Below are positions 17,665-27,101 of a stretch of DNA of 34,400 bases, piece by piece; position 1 is the first letter of the stretch, and the number at the start of each line of letters is the position of its first letter. The translations under genes and the position numbers were made by a program. This DNA comes from Bacteroidales bacterium. Lineage in GTDB: Bacteria > Bacteroidota > Bacteroidia > Bacteroidales > F082. The notes beneath the pieces are model-generated. The model worked only from the letters and a program-made list of their open reading frames with translations, was not told the origin of the DNA and ran no database searches. The stretch lies in contig JAGCPJ010000034.1 in assembly GCA_017965765.1 (NCBI GenBank), forward strand, positions 1 through 34,400, written 5' to 3'.

Positions 17665-17772
17665 CCACTATTTATATTATACCCACTTATTAACCGCATA
17701 GTGTTTTTCAATGAAACACACAATCTTATTAAAATCCTCGAAAAAGTTCGATAATTGGGCAGGACATTCCAC

Positions 17773-17846
17773 GAGGAAACGGAAAACGGAGAACGGAGAA
17801 CGGAACATTAGTTCTCCGTTTTCCGTTCTCCGTTTTCCGTTCCTCC
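17773..17846. repeat. Imperfect inverted repeat of ACGGAGA/ACGGAAA units at the end of mfd
   Basis: The left arm (17773-17806) is built of CGGAAAA/CGGAGAA units and the right arm (17811-17846) is its near reverse complement; both arms share a 17-base identical core, CGGAAAACGGAGAACGG. The mfd stop codon lies in the loop and the right arm encodes the last dozen Mfd residues. The arrangement resembles a strong hairpin that could end mfd transcription. It is also the boundary between host DNA and the integrated element. Confidence 0.75.
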
Positions 17847-20800
17847 CATCTCTCTGACAATTGCCAGCGCCTGGGTCACGGTGCTCACTTCTTTCATGGT
17901 GAGGATGAGCTTGCCGTGGGCTTCTTTCAAGGCGCAGCGTTTGGGATGGCTGATGATGTACTGCATCACTTGATGGTAAGTCTCCGTTTCATAGTAAGGC
18001 GATTCCTGGTTGCTCACAAAATGGGCGGTCATGAGGTTGTCGCGCAAGGCGATCTTCTCAAAACCAAGGTCTTTTGCGATCCAACGCAGACGCACGGTGT
18101 TGAGTAGGTCGTTGACGGGCTTGGGGATGGGACCGAAGCGGTCGATGAGCTGGCCTGTGAATTCCACTAATCGTTCCTCGGTCTTGATATGGTCGAGTTC
18201 GGTGTAGAGGCTGATGCGTTCGGCCGTGGAACTGACATAATCGGAGGGTAACATCACCTCCATGTCAGTCTCGATGGCGCAGTCGGTGACATAGACCAAT
18301 TCGGTCTCTTTGTCGAAGAGGTCAGAGAATTCGTTCTCCTTGAGTTCGGCGATGGCCTCGTCAAGAATCTTATGGTAAGTCTCAAAGCCGATGTCGTTGA
18401 TGAAGCCACTTTGTTCGGCACCTAGCAGGTTACCTGCACCGCGGATGTCGAGGTCGCGCATGGCGATGTTGATGCCGCTGCCGAGGTCGGAGAACTCTTC
18501 CAGGGCACGGAGGCGCTTTTGGGCTTCCTCGGTGAGGGTGTTCAAAGGTGGTGTCAGCAGGTAGCAGAAGGCCTTCTTGTTGGATCGTCCCACACGGCCA
18601 CGCAGCTGGTGCAGGTCGCTGAGTCCGAAGCGGTGGGCGTCATTGACGATGATGGTGTTGGCGTTGGGGATGTCGAGGCCCGACTCGACGATGGTGGTGC
18701 AGAGCAGCACATCGTATTCACCGCCGATGAAATCGAGCATGATCTCTTCCAACTTTGAGCCTTCCATTTGGCCGTGGGCCACGGCGATGCGGCAGCCGGG
18801 CACGTAACTCATGATCATGTCGTGCACGTCCATGATGTTCTGCACTCGGTTATGGATGAAGAACACCTGCCCGTTTCGCGACATCTCGAATAGAATCGCT
18901 TCACGGATGAGTTCTCCGTCGAAGGCACGGAGTTCGGTCTGCACAGGATAGCGGTTGGGCGGAGGGGTGTTGATGACGCTGAGGTCGCGGGCGCCCATCA
19001 TGGAGAATTGCAATGTTCTAGGTATCGGCGTGGCGGTCAAGGTGAGGGTATCGACATTGGCCTTCATCTCCTTGAGCTTTTCTTTCACGGCGACGCCGAA
19101 CTTCTGTTCCTCGTCGATGATGAGCAGGCCGAGATCTTTGAATTTCACGTCTTTTCCTGTTAACCGATGGGTGCCAATGATGATGTCGATATGGCCTTCT
19201 TCCAGCTTTTTCAGGATTTCCTTCTGCTGTTTGGCCGTCTTGAAACGGTTGAGGTATTCGATGTTGACAGGGAAGCCGTCCAAACGGTTCTTGAAGGTCT
19301 GGTAGTGCTGTAAGGCGAGCACGGTGGTGGGCACGAGCACAGCCACCTGTTTGCTGTCGGTGGCGGCTTTGAAGGCCGCACGGATGGCCACCTCGGTCTT
19401 GCCGAAGCCCACGTCACCGCAGACGAGACGGTCCATGGGACTCTCTGATTCCATGTCACGTTTCACATCGTTGGTGGCCTTGAGTTGGTCGGGGGTGTCC
19501 TCGTAGAGGAAGGAGGCCTCAAGTTCCGTCTGCAGGTAGCTGTCGGGGGCGAATTGGAAGCCTTTGCTGCGTTTGCGCTCCGCATAAAGCTTGATGAGCT
19601 CGCGGGCAATGTCCTTGACCTTGCTCTTGGTCTTGGACTTCAAGCGGTTCCATGCGTTGGAGCCTAAGGTACTCAACGAAGGCTCGGCGCCGTCTTTGGA
19701 GCTGTATTTGGCGATTTGGTGCAGCGAGTGGACGCTGATGTAAAGTGTGTCGCCATGGTTATAGGTGATGCGCAATACTTCTTGCTCTTTGCCGTGGATC
19801 TCCATGGTCATCAGTCCCTCGAACCGTCCGATGCCGTGGTCGATATGGGTCACGTAGTCGCCTGGTTTGAGGTCATAGAGGTCCTTGAGGGTGATGGCCT
19901 GCTTGGTGCTGAAGTTGTCGCGCAGGTGATAGCGGTGGTAACGCTCGAAGATCTGATGGTCGGTATAACAGCAGATCTTCTTATCGTGGTCGATGAAGCC
20001 CGCATGGATGGCGATGAGCTTGCGTTCGAAATCGCTATGCAGCTCATCGTGATGCTGGATGTCGTTCAGGATGGCTTGGATCCGGTCCAGCTGTTTGGAG
20101 CTCTCCGAATAGAGGACGATGCGGTACCCCTTCTCTTTATAGTCATTGATGTTTTCAATCAGGAGATTGAAGTTCTTGTTGAAAACAGGCTGGGGAGTCG
20201 TGTGGAAAACGGCATCCCCGTTAGGGGATGATAGCTCTGTAGCCGAACCATCCCCATCCATATTTGCATCCCGGAGGGATGCTACATTGCCGGAATTGCT
20301 GAATTCTATCGTTGGATGCTCCCATAATTGCTGTATCAATTCCTCGGACCTCGCAAACAGTTTCCTAGGTGATGGCCTTTCATCCCCAGATGGGGATGAG
20401 GTAGAATAGGGGGCGTTTTCTACAGAGCTAGCATCCGCCATGGCGGATGCTGTCATTTTCTCCCACGCTTCCACCGCCCGCTCGTATTCCTTGTCGATTT
20501 GCGAGGCAAAGAAATACATCTGCTCGATCCACACGGTCGTTGAGCTGGGCAGGTATTCCAGTATCGACTCTCGTTCCTCGATGAAGGCCTGTTGCTGCAT
20601 GTTGGGCAGCAGTACGATATTGTTAAGGCGCTCGATGGAGAGTTGGCTGGCGATGTCGAAGCTGCGGATGCTGTCCACCTCGTCGCCGAAGAACTCGATA
20701 CGATAGGGGTTGTCGTTGGCGAATGAGTAAACGTCAATGAGTCCGCCACGGATGGCGAACTGGCCCGGTTCCACCACGAAATCCACGTTTTCGAAGCCGT

Positions 20801-21242
20801 ATTCGTAGAGCAAGTCAGTGAGGAAGTCGAGGTTGATTTTGTCGCCTTGCTTGACCTTGAAGGTGTTTTTGGCGAGAAGCTTTCTGGTGAAAACCTTTTC
20901 GCTGAGGGCTTCCGGATAGCTGACGATGACCGTCCTTCTTTCGCTGGTGGAGATACGTTGGAGCACCTCGGTGCGCGAGAGGATATAGGTGTTGTCGGGC
21001 CGTTCCGGTTCGTAGGGGCGTTTGTAGGAGGTGGGGTAGAAGAGGATCTGCTTCTTGCTGTAATCCATCTCTCTTTCCCCGAAGAGGGCTTCGAGGTCGT
21101 TATAGAAATAGGCGGCGTCCTCTTTTGAGGCGCAAATCACAAGATGCTGTCCGCCTTGTTTGCGGAATTGTTCCTCCACAGCGAAGGCTTTGGCGGAGCC
21201 TACGAGGCCGGAATAGAGAATATGGTTGTTGCTTGATTCCAT
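17808..21242 (-). CDS. mfd: Transcription-repair coupling factor Mfd (1144 aa)
   Basis: Mfd removes stalled RNA polymerase from damaged DNA and recruits UvrA. Order seen: UvrB-like N-terminal region (about 1-260), a variable linker (about 264-345), the RNA polymerase-interaction domain beginning near DLKPGDYVTHIDHGIGRF (about 460-530), then superfamily 2 translocase motifs GDVGFGKTE (about 607), DEEQKFGV, TATPIPRTL and LRGRVGRSNKKAF, and a C-terminal TRCF domain. Length is normal for the family. Two things are odd. The linker at residues 264-345 contains low-complexity Ser/Asp/Asn-rich segments encoded by four DNA palindromes. The last dozen residues (GGTENGERKTEN) come from an ACGGAGA-type repeat. 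Promoter element at 21252-21259. Confidence 0.97.
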   Translation of the reverse strand: MESSNNHILYSGLVGSAKAFAVEEQFRKQGGQHLVICASKEDAAYFYNDLEALFGEREMDYSKKQILFYPTSYKRPYEPERPDNTYILSRTEVLQRISTSERRTVIVSYPEALSEKVFTRKLLAKNTFKVKQGDKINLDFLTDLLYEYGFENVDFVVEPGQFAIRGGLIDVYSFANDNPYRIEFFGDEVDSIRSFDIASQLSIERLNNIVLLPNMQQQAFIEERESILEYLPSSTTVWIEQMYFFASQIDKEYERAVEAWEKMTASAMADASSVENAPYSTSSPSGDERPSPRKLFARSEELIQQLWEHPTIEFSNSGNVASLRDANMDGDGSATELSSPNGDAVFHTTPQPVFNKNFNLLIENINDYKEKGYRIVLYSESSKQLDRIQAILNDIQHHDELHSDFERKLIAIHAGFIDHDKKICCYTDHQIFERYHRYHLRDNFSTKQAITLKDLYDLKPGDYVTHIDHGIGRFEGLMTMEIHGKEQEVLRITYNHGDTLYISVHSLHQIAKYSSKDGAEPSLSTLGSNAWNRLKSKTKSKVKDIARELIKLYAERKRSKGFQFAPDSYLQTELEASFLYEDTPDQLKATNDVKRDMESESPMDRLVCGDVGFGKTEVAIRAAFKAATDSKQVAVLVPTTVLALQHYQTFKNRLDGFPVNIEYLNRFKTAKQQKEILKKLEEGHIDIIIGTHRLTGKDVKFKDLGLLIIDEEQKFGVAVKEKLKEMKANVDTLTLTATPIPRTLQFSMMGARDLSVINTPPPNRYPVQTELRAFDGELIREAILFEMSRNGQVFFIHNRVQNIMDVHDMIMSYVPGCRIAVAHGQMEGSKLEEIMLDFIGGEYDVLLCTTIVESGLDIPNANTIIVNDAHRFGLSDLHQLRGRVGRSNKKAFCYLLTPPLNTLTEEAQKRLRALEEFSDLGSGINIAMRDLDIRGAGNLLGAEQSGFINDIGFETYHKILDEAIAELKENEFSDLFDKETELVYVTDCAIETDMEVMLPSDYVSSTAERISLYTELDHIKTEERLVEFTGQLIDRFGPIPKPVNDLLNTVRLRWIAKDLGFEKIALRDNLMTAHFVSNQESPYYETETYHQVMQYIISHPKRCALKEAHGKLILTMKEVSTVTQALAIVREMGGTENGERKTEN
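20213..20451. repeat. Four REP-like palindromes inside the mfd coding sequence
   Basis: CATCCCC-gtta-GGGGATG (20213-20230), GCATCCC-gga-GGGATGC (20266-20282), CATCCCC-agat-GGGGATG (20381-20398) and the perfect dyad GCATCCGCCATGGCGGATGC (20431-20450, extended by one base each side). An outer inverted pair AGCTCTGTAG (about 20233) and CTACAGAGCT (about 20420) joins the first and last. They fall in two clusters separated by about 100 bases of ordinary mfd sequence, and the mfd frame stays open through all of them. Confidence 0.85.
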
Positions 21243-21251
21243 TTATGGGTG

Positions 21252-21259
21252 CAAAGATA
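21252..21259 (-). promoter_or_regulatory. -7 element of mfd
   Basis: TATCTTTG on the minus strand matches TAnnTTTG, ending 9 bases before the ATG at 21242, so the leader would be very short. The REP array begins 18 bases further upstream. Confidence 0.6.
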
Positions 21260-21277
21260 GGAAAATAATGTTTCTCC

Positions 21278-21560
21278 GCACCCCATCGGGGTGCTCCCTC
21301 GGTAGGAGAGGAAATGCCATGATTCTCCGCACCCCATCGGGGTGCTCCATCGGTAGGGGAGAAATCGCCGTGATTGTCCGCACCCCATCGGGGTGCTCCA
21401 TCGGTAGGAGAGAAATCACCATGATTGTCCGCACCCCATCGGGGTGCTCCGTCGGTAGGAGAGAAATCACCATGATTGTCCGCACCCCATCGGGGTGCTC
21501 CATCGGTAGGAGAGAAATCACCATGATTGTCCGCATCCCATCGTGGTGCTCTATCGGTAG
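21278..21560. repeat. REP array: six palindromic units at a 51-bp period
   Basis: Five exact copies of GCACCCCATCGGGGTGC start at 21278, 21329, 21380, 21431 and 21482; a sixth, decayed copy (GCATCCC-atc-GTGGTGC) starts at 21533. The 34-base spacers are nearly identical too, with TCCATCGGTAGG directly after each palindrome. The last decayed unit is the one next to the transposase gene. The array fills the gap between mfd and the RAYT gene. Because 51 is divisible by 3 and units lack stops, long spurious reading frames run through it; I see no real gene. Confidence 0.95.
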
Positions 21561-21568
21561 GAAAATCG

Positions 21569-22027
21569 TCATATTGAATGGAACAAAAAACGGGTGTCAT
21601 ATTCAACACCAAATTTTTCCAAAAAACCAATGTATTCCTCTAAAAACGTTGTTTTATGATGGTGTTTTTCCTGATTCTCAATGTAACGGCATACCATTGG
21701 GATCTGACTCTTACTGTATGAGAAAGCGCCAAACCCCTCCTGCCACGAGAAACGTCCCATAACAAACCTGTTTTCGTTGATCCATTTGGCAGAATCTCGT
21801 TTCACCTCCATCATTAAATTTGATAGAGACTCATTAGGACGAAAACCAAAAAACATGTGGACATGATCGCCAACACCACCGATGGACAAGAGCTTATGGC
21901 CGTGACCCTGGACGATGCCTGTCATGTAGGCGTACAGGTCACCCCTCCAGCGTTTGTTAATCAAAGATAATCTGTCTTGTACGGCAAAAACGGATTGGAT
22001 ATGAATCTGGGTGTAGGTATGAATCAT
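21569..22027 (-). CDS. REP-associated tyrosine transposase (IS200/IS605 TnpA-like, RAYT; 152 aa)
   Basis: The Y1 transposase pattern is clear: the metal-binding HUH-type motif H55-V-H57 in GGVGDHVHMFF, the FSWQEGFGAFSYSKSQI strand region and the helix CRYIENQEKHH with the probable nucleophile Tyr115. Enzymes of this class cut and join single-stranded DNA at hairpin-marked ends. No tnpB is present, and palindromic REP units flank the gene in opposite orientations (array 21278-21560 and pair 22108-22177), which is the hallmark of domesticated RAYTs rather than of a mobile IS200. The gene is full length and intact, with a -7 element upstream. It lies between hutU and mfd on the same strand. Confidence 0.9.
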   Translation of the reverse strand: MIHTYTQIHIQSVFAVQDRLSLINKRWRGDLYAYMTGIVQGHGHKLLSIGGVGDHVHMFFGFRPNESLSNLMMEVKRDSAKWINENRFVMGRFSWQEGFGAFSYSKSQIPMVCRYIENQEKHHHKTTFLEEYIGFLEKFGVEYDTRFLFHSI

Positions 22028-22050
22028 CGGTATTAATAATTTTAATTATG

Positions 22051-22058
22051 CAAAAATA
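22051..22058 (-). promoter_or_regulatory. -7 element of the RAYT gene
   Basis: TATTTTTG on the minus strand fits TAnnTTTG, 23 bases before the ATG at 22027; a second identical octamer is at 22059-22066, so either could be used. Confidence 0.5.
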
Positions 22059-22107
22059 CAAAAATAATTTATATTTATTAATATATTATTATTTTTCTAC
22101 CGACATG

Positions 22108-22177
22108 GCACCCCGATGGGGTGCGGATAGGTAAGGTGACGATGGTGTTTTACCGACATGGCACCCCGATGGGGTGC
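22108..22177. repeat. Two REP units upstream of the RAYT gene, inverted relative to the array
   Basis: GCACCCCGATGGGGTGC at 22108-22124 and 22161-22177 (53 bases apart), each preceded by TACCGACATG. These are the reverse complement of the array units on the other side of the transposase gene, judged by the three-base loop (GAT versus ATC) and the flanking TACCGA/TCGGTA. The second copy ends 7 bases from the hutU stop. Confidence 0.9.
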
Positions 22178-22184
22178 GGACGTA

Positions 22185-24185
<2,001 letters not shown>

Positions 24186-24220
24186 ATCGTTGTTTCTTTT
24201 GATTTGTTCTTATTCCGCCG

Positions 24221-24228
24221 CAAAGTTA
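24221..24228 (-). promoter_or_regulatory. -7 element of hutU
   Basis: TAACTTTG on the minus strand fits TAnnTTTG and lies 35 bases before the ATG at 24185. Only 12 bases separate it from the divergent element of the amidase gene. Confidence 0.55.
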
Positions 24229-24240
24229 GGAAATAATTCC

Positions 24241-24248
24241 TATTTTTG
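24241..24248 (+). promoter_or_regulatory. -7 element of the amidase gene
   Basis: TATTTTTG fits TAnnTTTG, 18 bases before the ATG at 24267. It overlaps an in-frame TTG at 24246 and shows that the ATG, not the TTG, is the likely start. Confidence 0.55.
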
Positions 24249-24266
24249 AACTCAAAACAAACAACG

Positions 24267-26015
24267 ATGAAACAATTCATTTCAATACTGCTGCTTTTGC
24301 TTTCATTTCCACTGCTATTGCTAGCGCAAAATACAGAAAACCAGCAGTATAAAACTGCGTTTCAGGCGGCTTACGAAGCCTGTCCCGAGATCCCTCGGGG
24401 GCTTCTCGAAGCAGTCTCCTTCACCAATACGAAGTGCCATCATCTGACGGACGACAACTATTTCCATGAGGGTCCCGAGGCCATGCCCCGAGCCTATGGT
24501 TTGATGGGGCTGGTGAAGGATGGGAAGGGCTATTTCCGTGAAAACCTGGCGTTGGTGTCCGCATTGTCTGGCATTCCTGAAGCTTCCATCCTGCAAAGTC
24601 CAGCGCAGAACGTATTGGCTTATGCCAAAGCATTCAGTCATTTGATGCAAGAACTCAAAGCTGTTGATATACAAGACTTTCTATCTGTTATCCAACGACT
24701 CTCAGAACTGCCGACAGGAGAGGAGAAGGATGTATATCCCATGCAGTCGATGTTGTATTCGGTGTGTCTTTTCTTGAATGACGAACAACGGGCGGAACAA
24801 TTTGGTTTTCCGGTATATGACATCGACATGAAACGGGTTTTTTCGGAGTATTATGATTTGCTTGCCGCTCCTGAACTTGGACTCCGTCGGGGTCCTGACT
24901 ATCCGCCTGCGATATGGGTTCCTGCGCCAGAGTGCAACTGGGAGCCGCGTACCAAGGAGGTCAGTGCGGTGGTCATCCATTATACCGAAGGCTCCTATGC
25001 GGGTTGTATCAGTTGGTTCCAAAATTGTGATGCTGAAGTGTCGGCACATTATGTCATCCGTTCCATCGATGGCCAGGTGACGCAGATGGTAAGGGAACAG
25101 GACAAGGCCTGGCATGCACGGACGGCCAACGGATACACCATCGGCATCGAGCATGAGGCTTACGGCAACATCTGGAGCTTTTTCACGGAGGCGATGTACC
25201 GCTCTTCTGCCGATCTTGTTCGTAGTATTTGCTCGCGTTATGAGACCATTGATGGGCATCGGACATTCTACCGTGACACCTTGGATAGTGGCGTTTGCTT
25301 GAACGAGGGTCTTCATAGCCTTGGCGGTGAGGAGGCGTGTACAAAGATTCGAGGGCACCAGCATTATCCTGACCAGACGCACTCCGATCCAGGACCGTAT
25401 TGGGATTGGAACTATTATTACAAGTTGATCAATGAAGGCACACCAGTCACCGTGTTGGAAGGTGCAGAAGGTCGATTGGACCATCATCCGTATGGGAATG
25501 ACGAGCGCCGGATCTGGGTGATCAGGGGGCCGGAGCATACTGGCATCCAGTTGGATTTCAGTAGTTTCAACCTTGAAGCCGATTATGACTTCTTGTGGAT
25601 ATACGATGGCGATAACATCTACGCTCCCAAGCTTGGCCGATGGAACACCCATTCCCCGGGTCGGGTACGCTCTTCAAGCCATGTGATGTGCATCGAGTTT
25701 CGTTCTGACTGTGGGGATTTAGGTACGGGTTGGACGGCATCCTGGAGTTCTTTTGACAATACACAAATAGTGGATAACGAAATAGTTGATGGTGTTTTTC
25801 CCAACCCTGTTCGCGATGTTTTCACCCTGCGAATGACGGAGGATCTCCCTGCCGAAGTGGTGGTTTATGATCTTTACGGCAATCAAGTGTTTTCTCCGAT
25901 GACTTTCGTGGGTGCGCTTACCATTGATGCGAGTTCCTGGCCTGCGGGTGTCTATTTCGTCCATTACGGAGGTCTTTCCCAAAGGGGACGGGTGGTCAGG
26001 CTGGTGAAACTCTGA
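24267..26015 (+). CDS. T9SS-exported peptidoglycan hydrolase: N-acetylmuramoyl-L-alanine amidase with CUB domain
   Basis: The ATG at 24267 gives 582 residues and a clean signal peptide (MKQFISILLLLLSFPLLLLA-Q). Residues about 25-200 resemble a lysozyme/transglycosylase-like fold (IPRGLLEAV, RAYGLMGL, then SILQSPAQNVLAYAKAF), though I cannot confirm catalytic residues. Residues about 230-385 are an amidase_2 domain that cuts the lactyl-peptide bond of peptidoglycan: VVIHYTEG and GHQHYPDQTHSDPG supply the zinc ligands. A CUB-like domain follows (about 400-500), then a T9SS type A sorting domain starting near VFPNPVRDVF and ending GRVVRLVKL. It therefore acts outside the outer membrane, perhaps on other cells or shed wall material. 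Confidence 0.88.
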   Translation: MKQFISILLLLLSFPLLLLAQNTENQQYKTAFQAAYEACPEIPRGLLEAVSFTNTKCHHLTDDNYFHEGPEAMPRAYGLMGLVKDGKGYFRENLALVSALSGIPEASILQSPAQNVLAYAKAFSHLMQELKAVDIQDFLSVIQRLSELPTGEEKDVYPMQSMLYSVCLFLNDEQRAEQFGFPVYDIDMKRVFSEYYDLLAAPELGLRRGPDYPPAIWVPAPECNWEPRTKEVSAVVIHYTEGSYAGCISWFQNCDAEVSAHYVIRSIDGQVTQMVREQDKAWHARTANGYTIGIEHEAYGNIWSFFTEAMYRSSADLVRSICSRYETIDGHRTFYRDTLDSGVCLNEGLHSLGGEEACTKIRGHQHYPDQTHSDPGPYWDWNYYYKLINEGTPVTVLEGAEGRLDHHPYGNDERRIWVIRGPEHTGIQLDFSSFNLEADYDFLWIYDGDNIYAPKLGRWNTHSPGRVRSSSHVMCIEFRSDCGDLGTGWTASWSSFDNTQIVDNEIVDGVFPNPVRDVFTLRMTEDLPAEVVVYDLYGNQVFSPMTFVGALTIDASSWPAGVYFVHYGGLSQRGRVVRLVKL

Positions 26016-26071
26016 CAGGCAGTGTTTGAAATAATAATCCCCTCTTTGTTGCGTTCATCAAAGGAATTTCC

Positions 26072-26079
26072 TATTTTTG
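26072..26079 (+). promoter_or_regulatory. -7 element of the 26098-29514 gene run
   Basis: TATTTTTG fits TAnnTTTG and lies 18 bases before the ATG at 26098; a TTG 20 bases upstream (26049-26051) may be the -33 part. An in-frame TTG at 26077 overlaps it and is rejected as a start. Confidence 0.6.
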
Positions 26080-26097
26080 CGCTCTATTTTGAATCCG

Positions 26098-27093
26098 ATG
26101 AAAGAAAAACCCATCATATTCCAAACCCTGTTGCTCCTGCTGCTTTTGTCTGGTGCCGTTTTGGGCATGGCCCAGGATCCTTGCGATACCAGTGACTTGC
26201 GTGTCTCATTGACGCAGAAGAAACTGGCTTGTAGCAATCCGGAGAGCACCAACGGCAAAGCGGCACAGATCCTTGCCACGCCACAGGGCGGTGTCGAACC
26301 TTACACCTATCAATGGTGGTACAAGCGTTCCAGCTACGGCAACTGGATTGAGTTGAACGAATGGTACACGCCGTCCGACCCTGCCTTGGCGATGGGCTTG
26401 ACGGCTTACACCTGGTACGCCGTGGACATCACCGATGCCATGGGTTGCGTGGTGCGCGACAGCCTCTTCACTGCGGCTTATCCGACCCCGGATATTGAGA
26501 TTTCATGCGAGCCTGGCGACACGGTGTACCTCCAGAATCCATCGGTCACCTTCTCCTTTGAAAACCAATCCCAGGACATCCTCATTGACCATTTCTTCTG
26601 GACTTTTGAACAGGGGATGACCTCCACACAGCAGGAGCCGGTTTTTACTTACGTGGAATCGAAAAACGAGCCCTACGAAGCGCTGCTGACCGTCTATGAC
26701 GACTGCGGTTGCGATACCACTTATACGAAGAATGTGTATGTGCTTCCGGTTAAATTGAAGATCCCAAGTGTCTTCACCCCGAATGGCGATGGGCAAAACG
26801 ACACCTTTGTCATCACCCTCGACGACGGCAACAGCAGTGGAGGAGGCAATAGCGGGACGGTTACCCGTGATGGTGGTGCGGATGAGAAGCCACTCAATGT
26901 CTATTATCAATCCACCGACCTCGTGATCATGAACCGTTGGGGGCGCATCGTGTATCATTCCACGAACTATCAGAATGACTGGGATGGCGGTGGCCTTTCG
27001 GACGGAACGTATTTCTACATCTTGAAATGCAAAGGTCTGAAGGAAGTGGTGCAATACCAAGGGGCGGTGATGATTCTCACAAAGCAAAAATAA
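26098..27093 (+). CDS. Secreted protein with PKD-like domains and T9SS type B sorting domain (331 aa)
   Basis: A signal peptide (IIFQTLLLLLLLSGAVLGMA) is followed by an SprB-like/Ig-like segment (about 25-130, with EPYTYQWWYK), a PKD-like segment (about 140-215, FENQSQDILIDHFFWTFEQG) and the gliding-associated C-terminal domain. That domain opens with KIPSVFTPNGDGQNDTFVI at about 220 and ends with LVIMNRWGRIVYHS, NDWDGGGLSDGTYFYIL and a GAVMILTKQK tail. The type B domain sends proteins through T9SS to the surface. A Gly/Ser/Asn-rich insert (about 243-260) splits the domain. The product's target is unknown. It leads the run with DUF1573, yajC, ybbR and coaE; the next ATG is only 8 bases away. 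Confidence 0.88.
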   Translation: MKEKPIIFQTLLLLLLLSGAVLGMAQDPCDTSDLRVSLTQKKLACSNPESTNGKAAQILATPQGGVEPYTYQWWYKRSSYGNWIELNEWYTPSDPALAMGLTAYTWYAVDITDAMGCVVRDSLFTAAYPTPDIEISCEPGDTVYLQNPSVTFSFENQSQDILIDHFFWTFEQGMTSTQQEPVFTYVESKNEPYEALLTVYDDCGCDTTYTKNVYVLPVKLKIPSVFTPNGDGQNDTFVITLDDGNSSGGGNSGTVTRDGGADEKPLNVYYQSTDLVIMNRWGRIVYHSTNYQNDWDGGGLSDGTYFYILKCKGLKEVVQYQGAVMILTKQK

Positions 27094-27101
27094 GAAGATA
27101 G

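Larger units (their letters stand above)
12589..17770. mobile_element. AT-rich integrative element inserted at tRNA-Ala (borders approximate)
   Basis: The stretch from the tRNA to just before mfd is visibly more AT-rich than its neighbours and holds recombination, replication and cargo genes only: large serine recombinase, 60-aa ORF, NUMOD3-like protein, resolvase, 85-aa protein, lipoprotein and Rep_trans protein. The left border is supported by the recombinase gene running into the tRNA. The right border is placed only by the return to host-like sequence near 17,770; I found no second copy of the tRNA 3' end there. There are no coupling protein, type IV secretion or capsid genes, so transfer, if any, would depend on another element. 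Confidence 0.7.

Noticed and set aside
17745..17770. Short GTTCGA match near the right end of the element as a possible second att copy
   Set aside because: Only six bases agree with the tRNA T-loop and the flanks differ, which is expected by chance; the right border stays undefined.
21278..21560. Regular repeats resembling a CRISPR array
   Set aside because: The spacers between palindromes are nearly identical to each other and no cas gene is nearby; this is a tandem REP array.
21100..21630. 176-codon and other frames running through the REP array
   Set aside because: The 51-bp period is divisible by three and the unit lacks stops in several frames, so the frames and their repeated peptide are by-products of the array.
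24702..25652. 316-codon frame on the minus strand
   Set aside because: It is antisense to the amidase gene, which has zinc-ligand motifs, CUB-like domain and sorting tail in the other frame.
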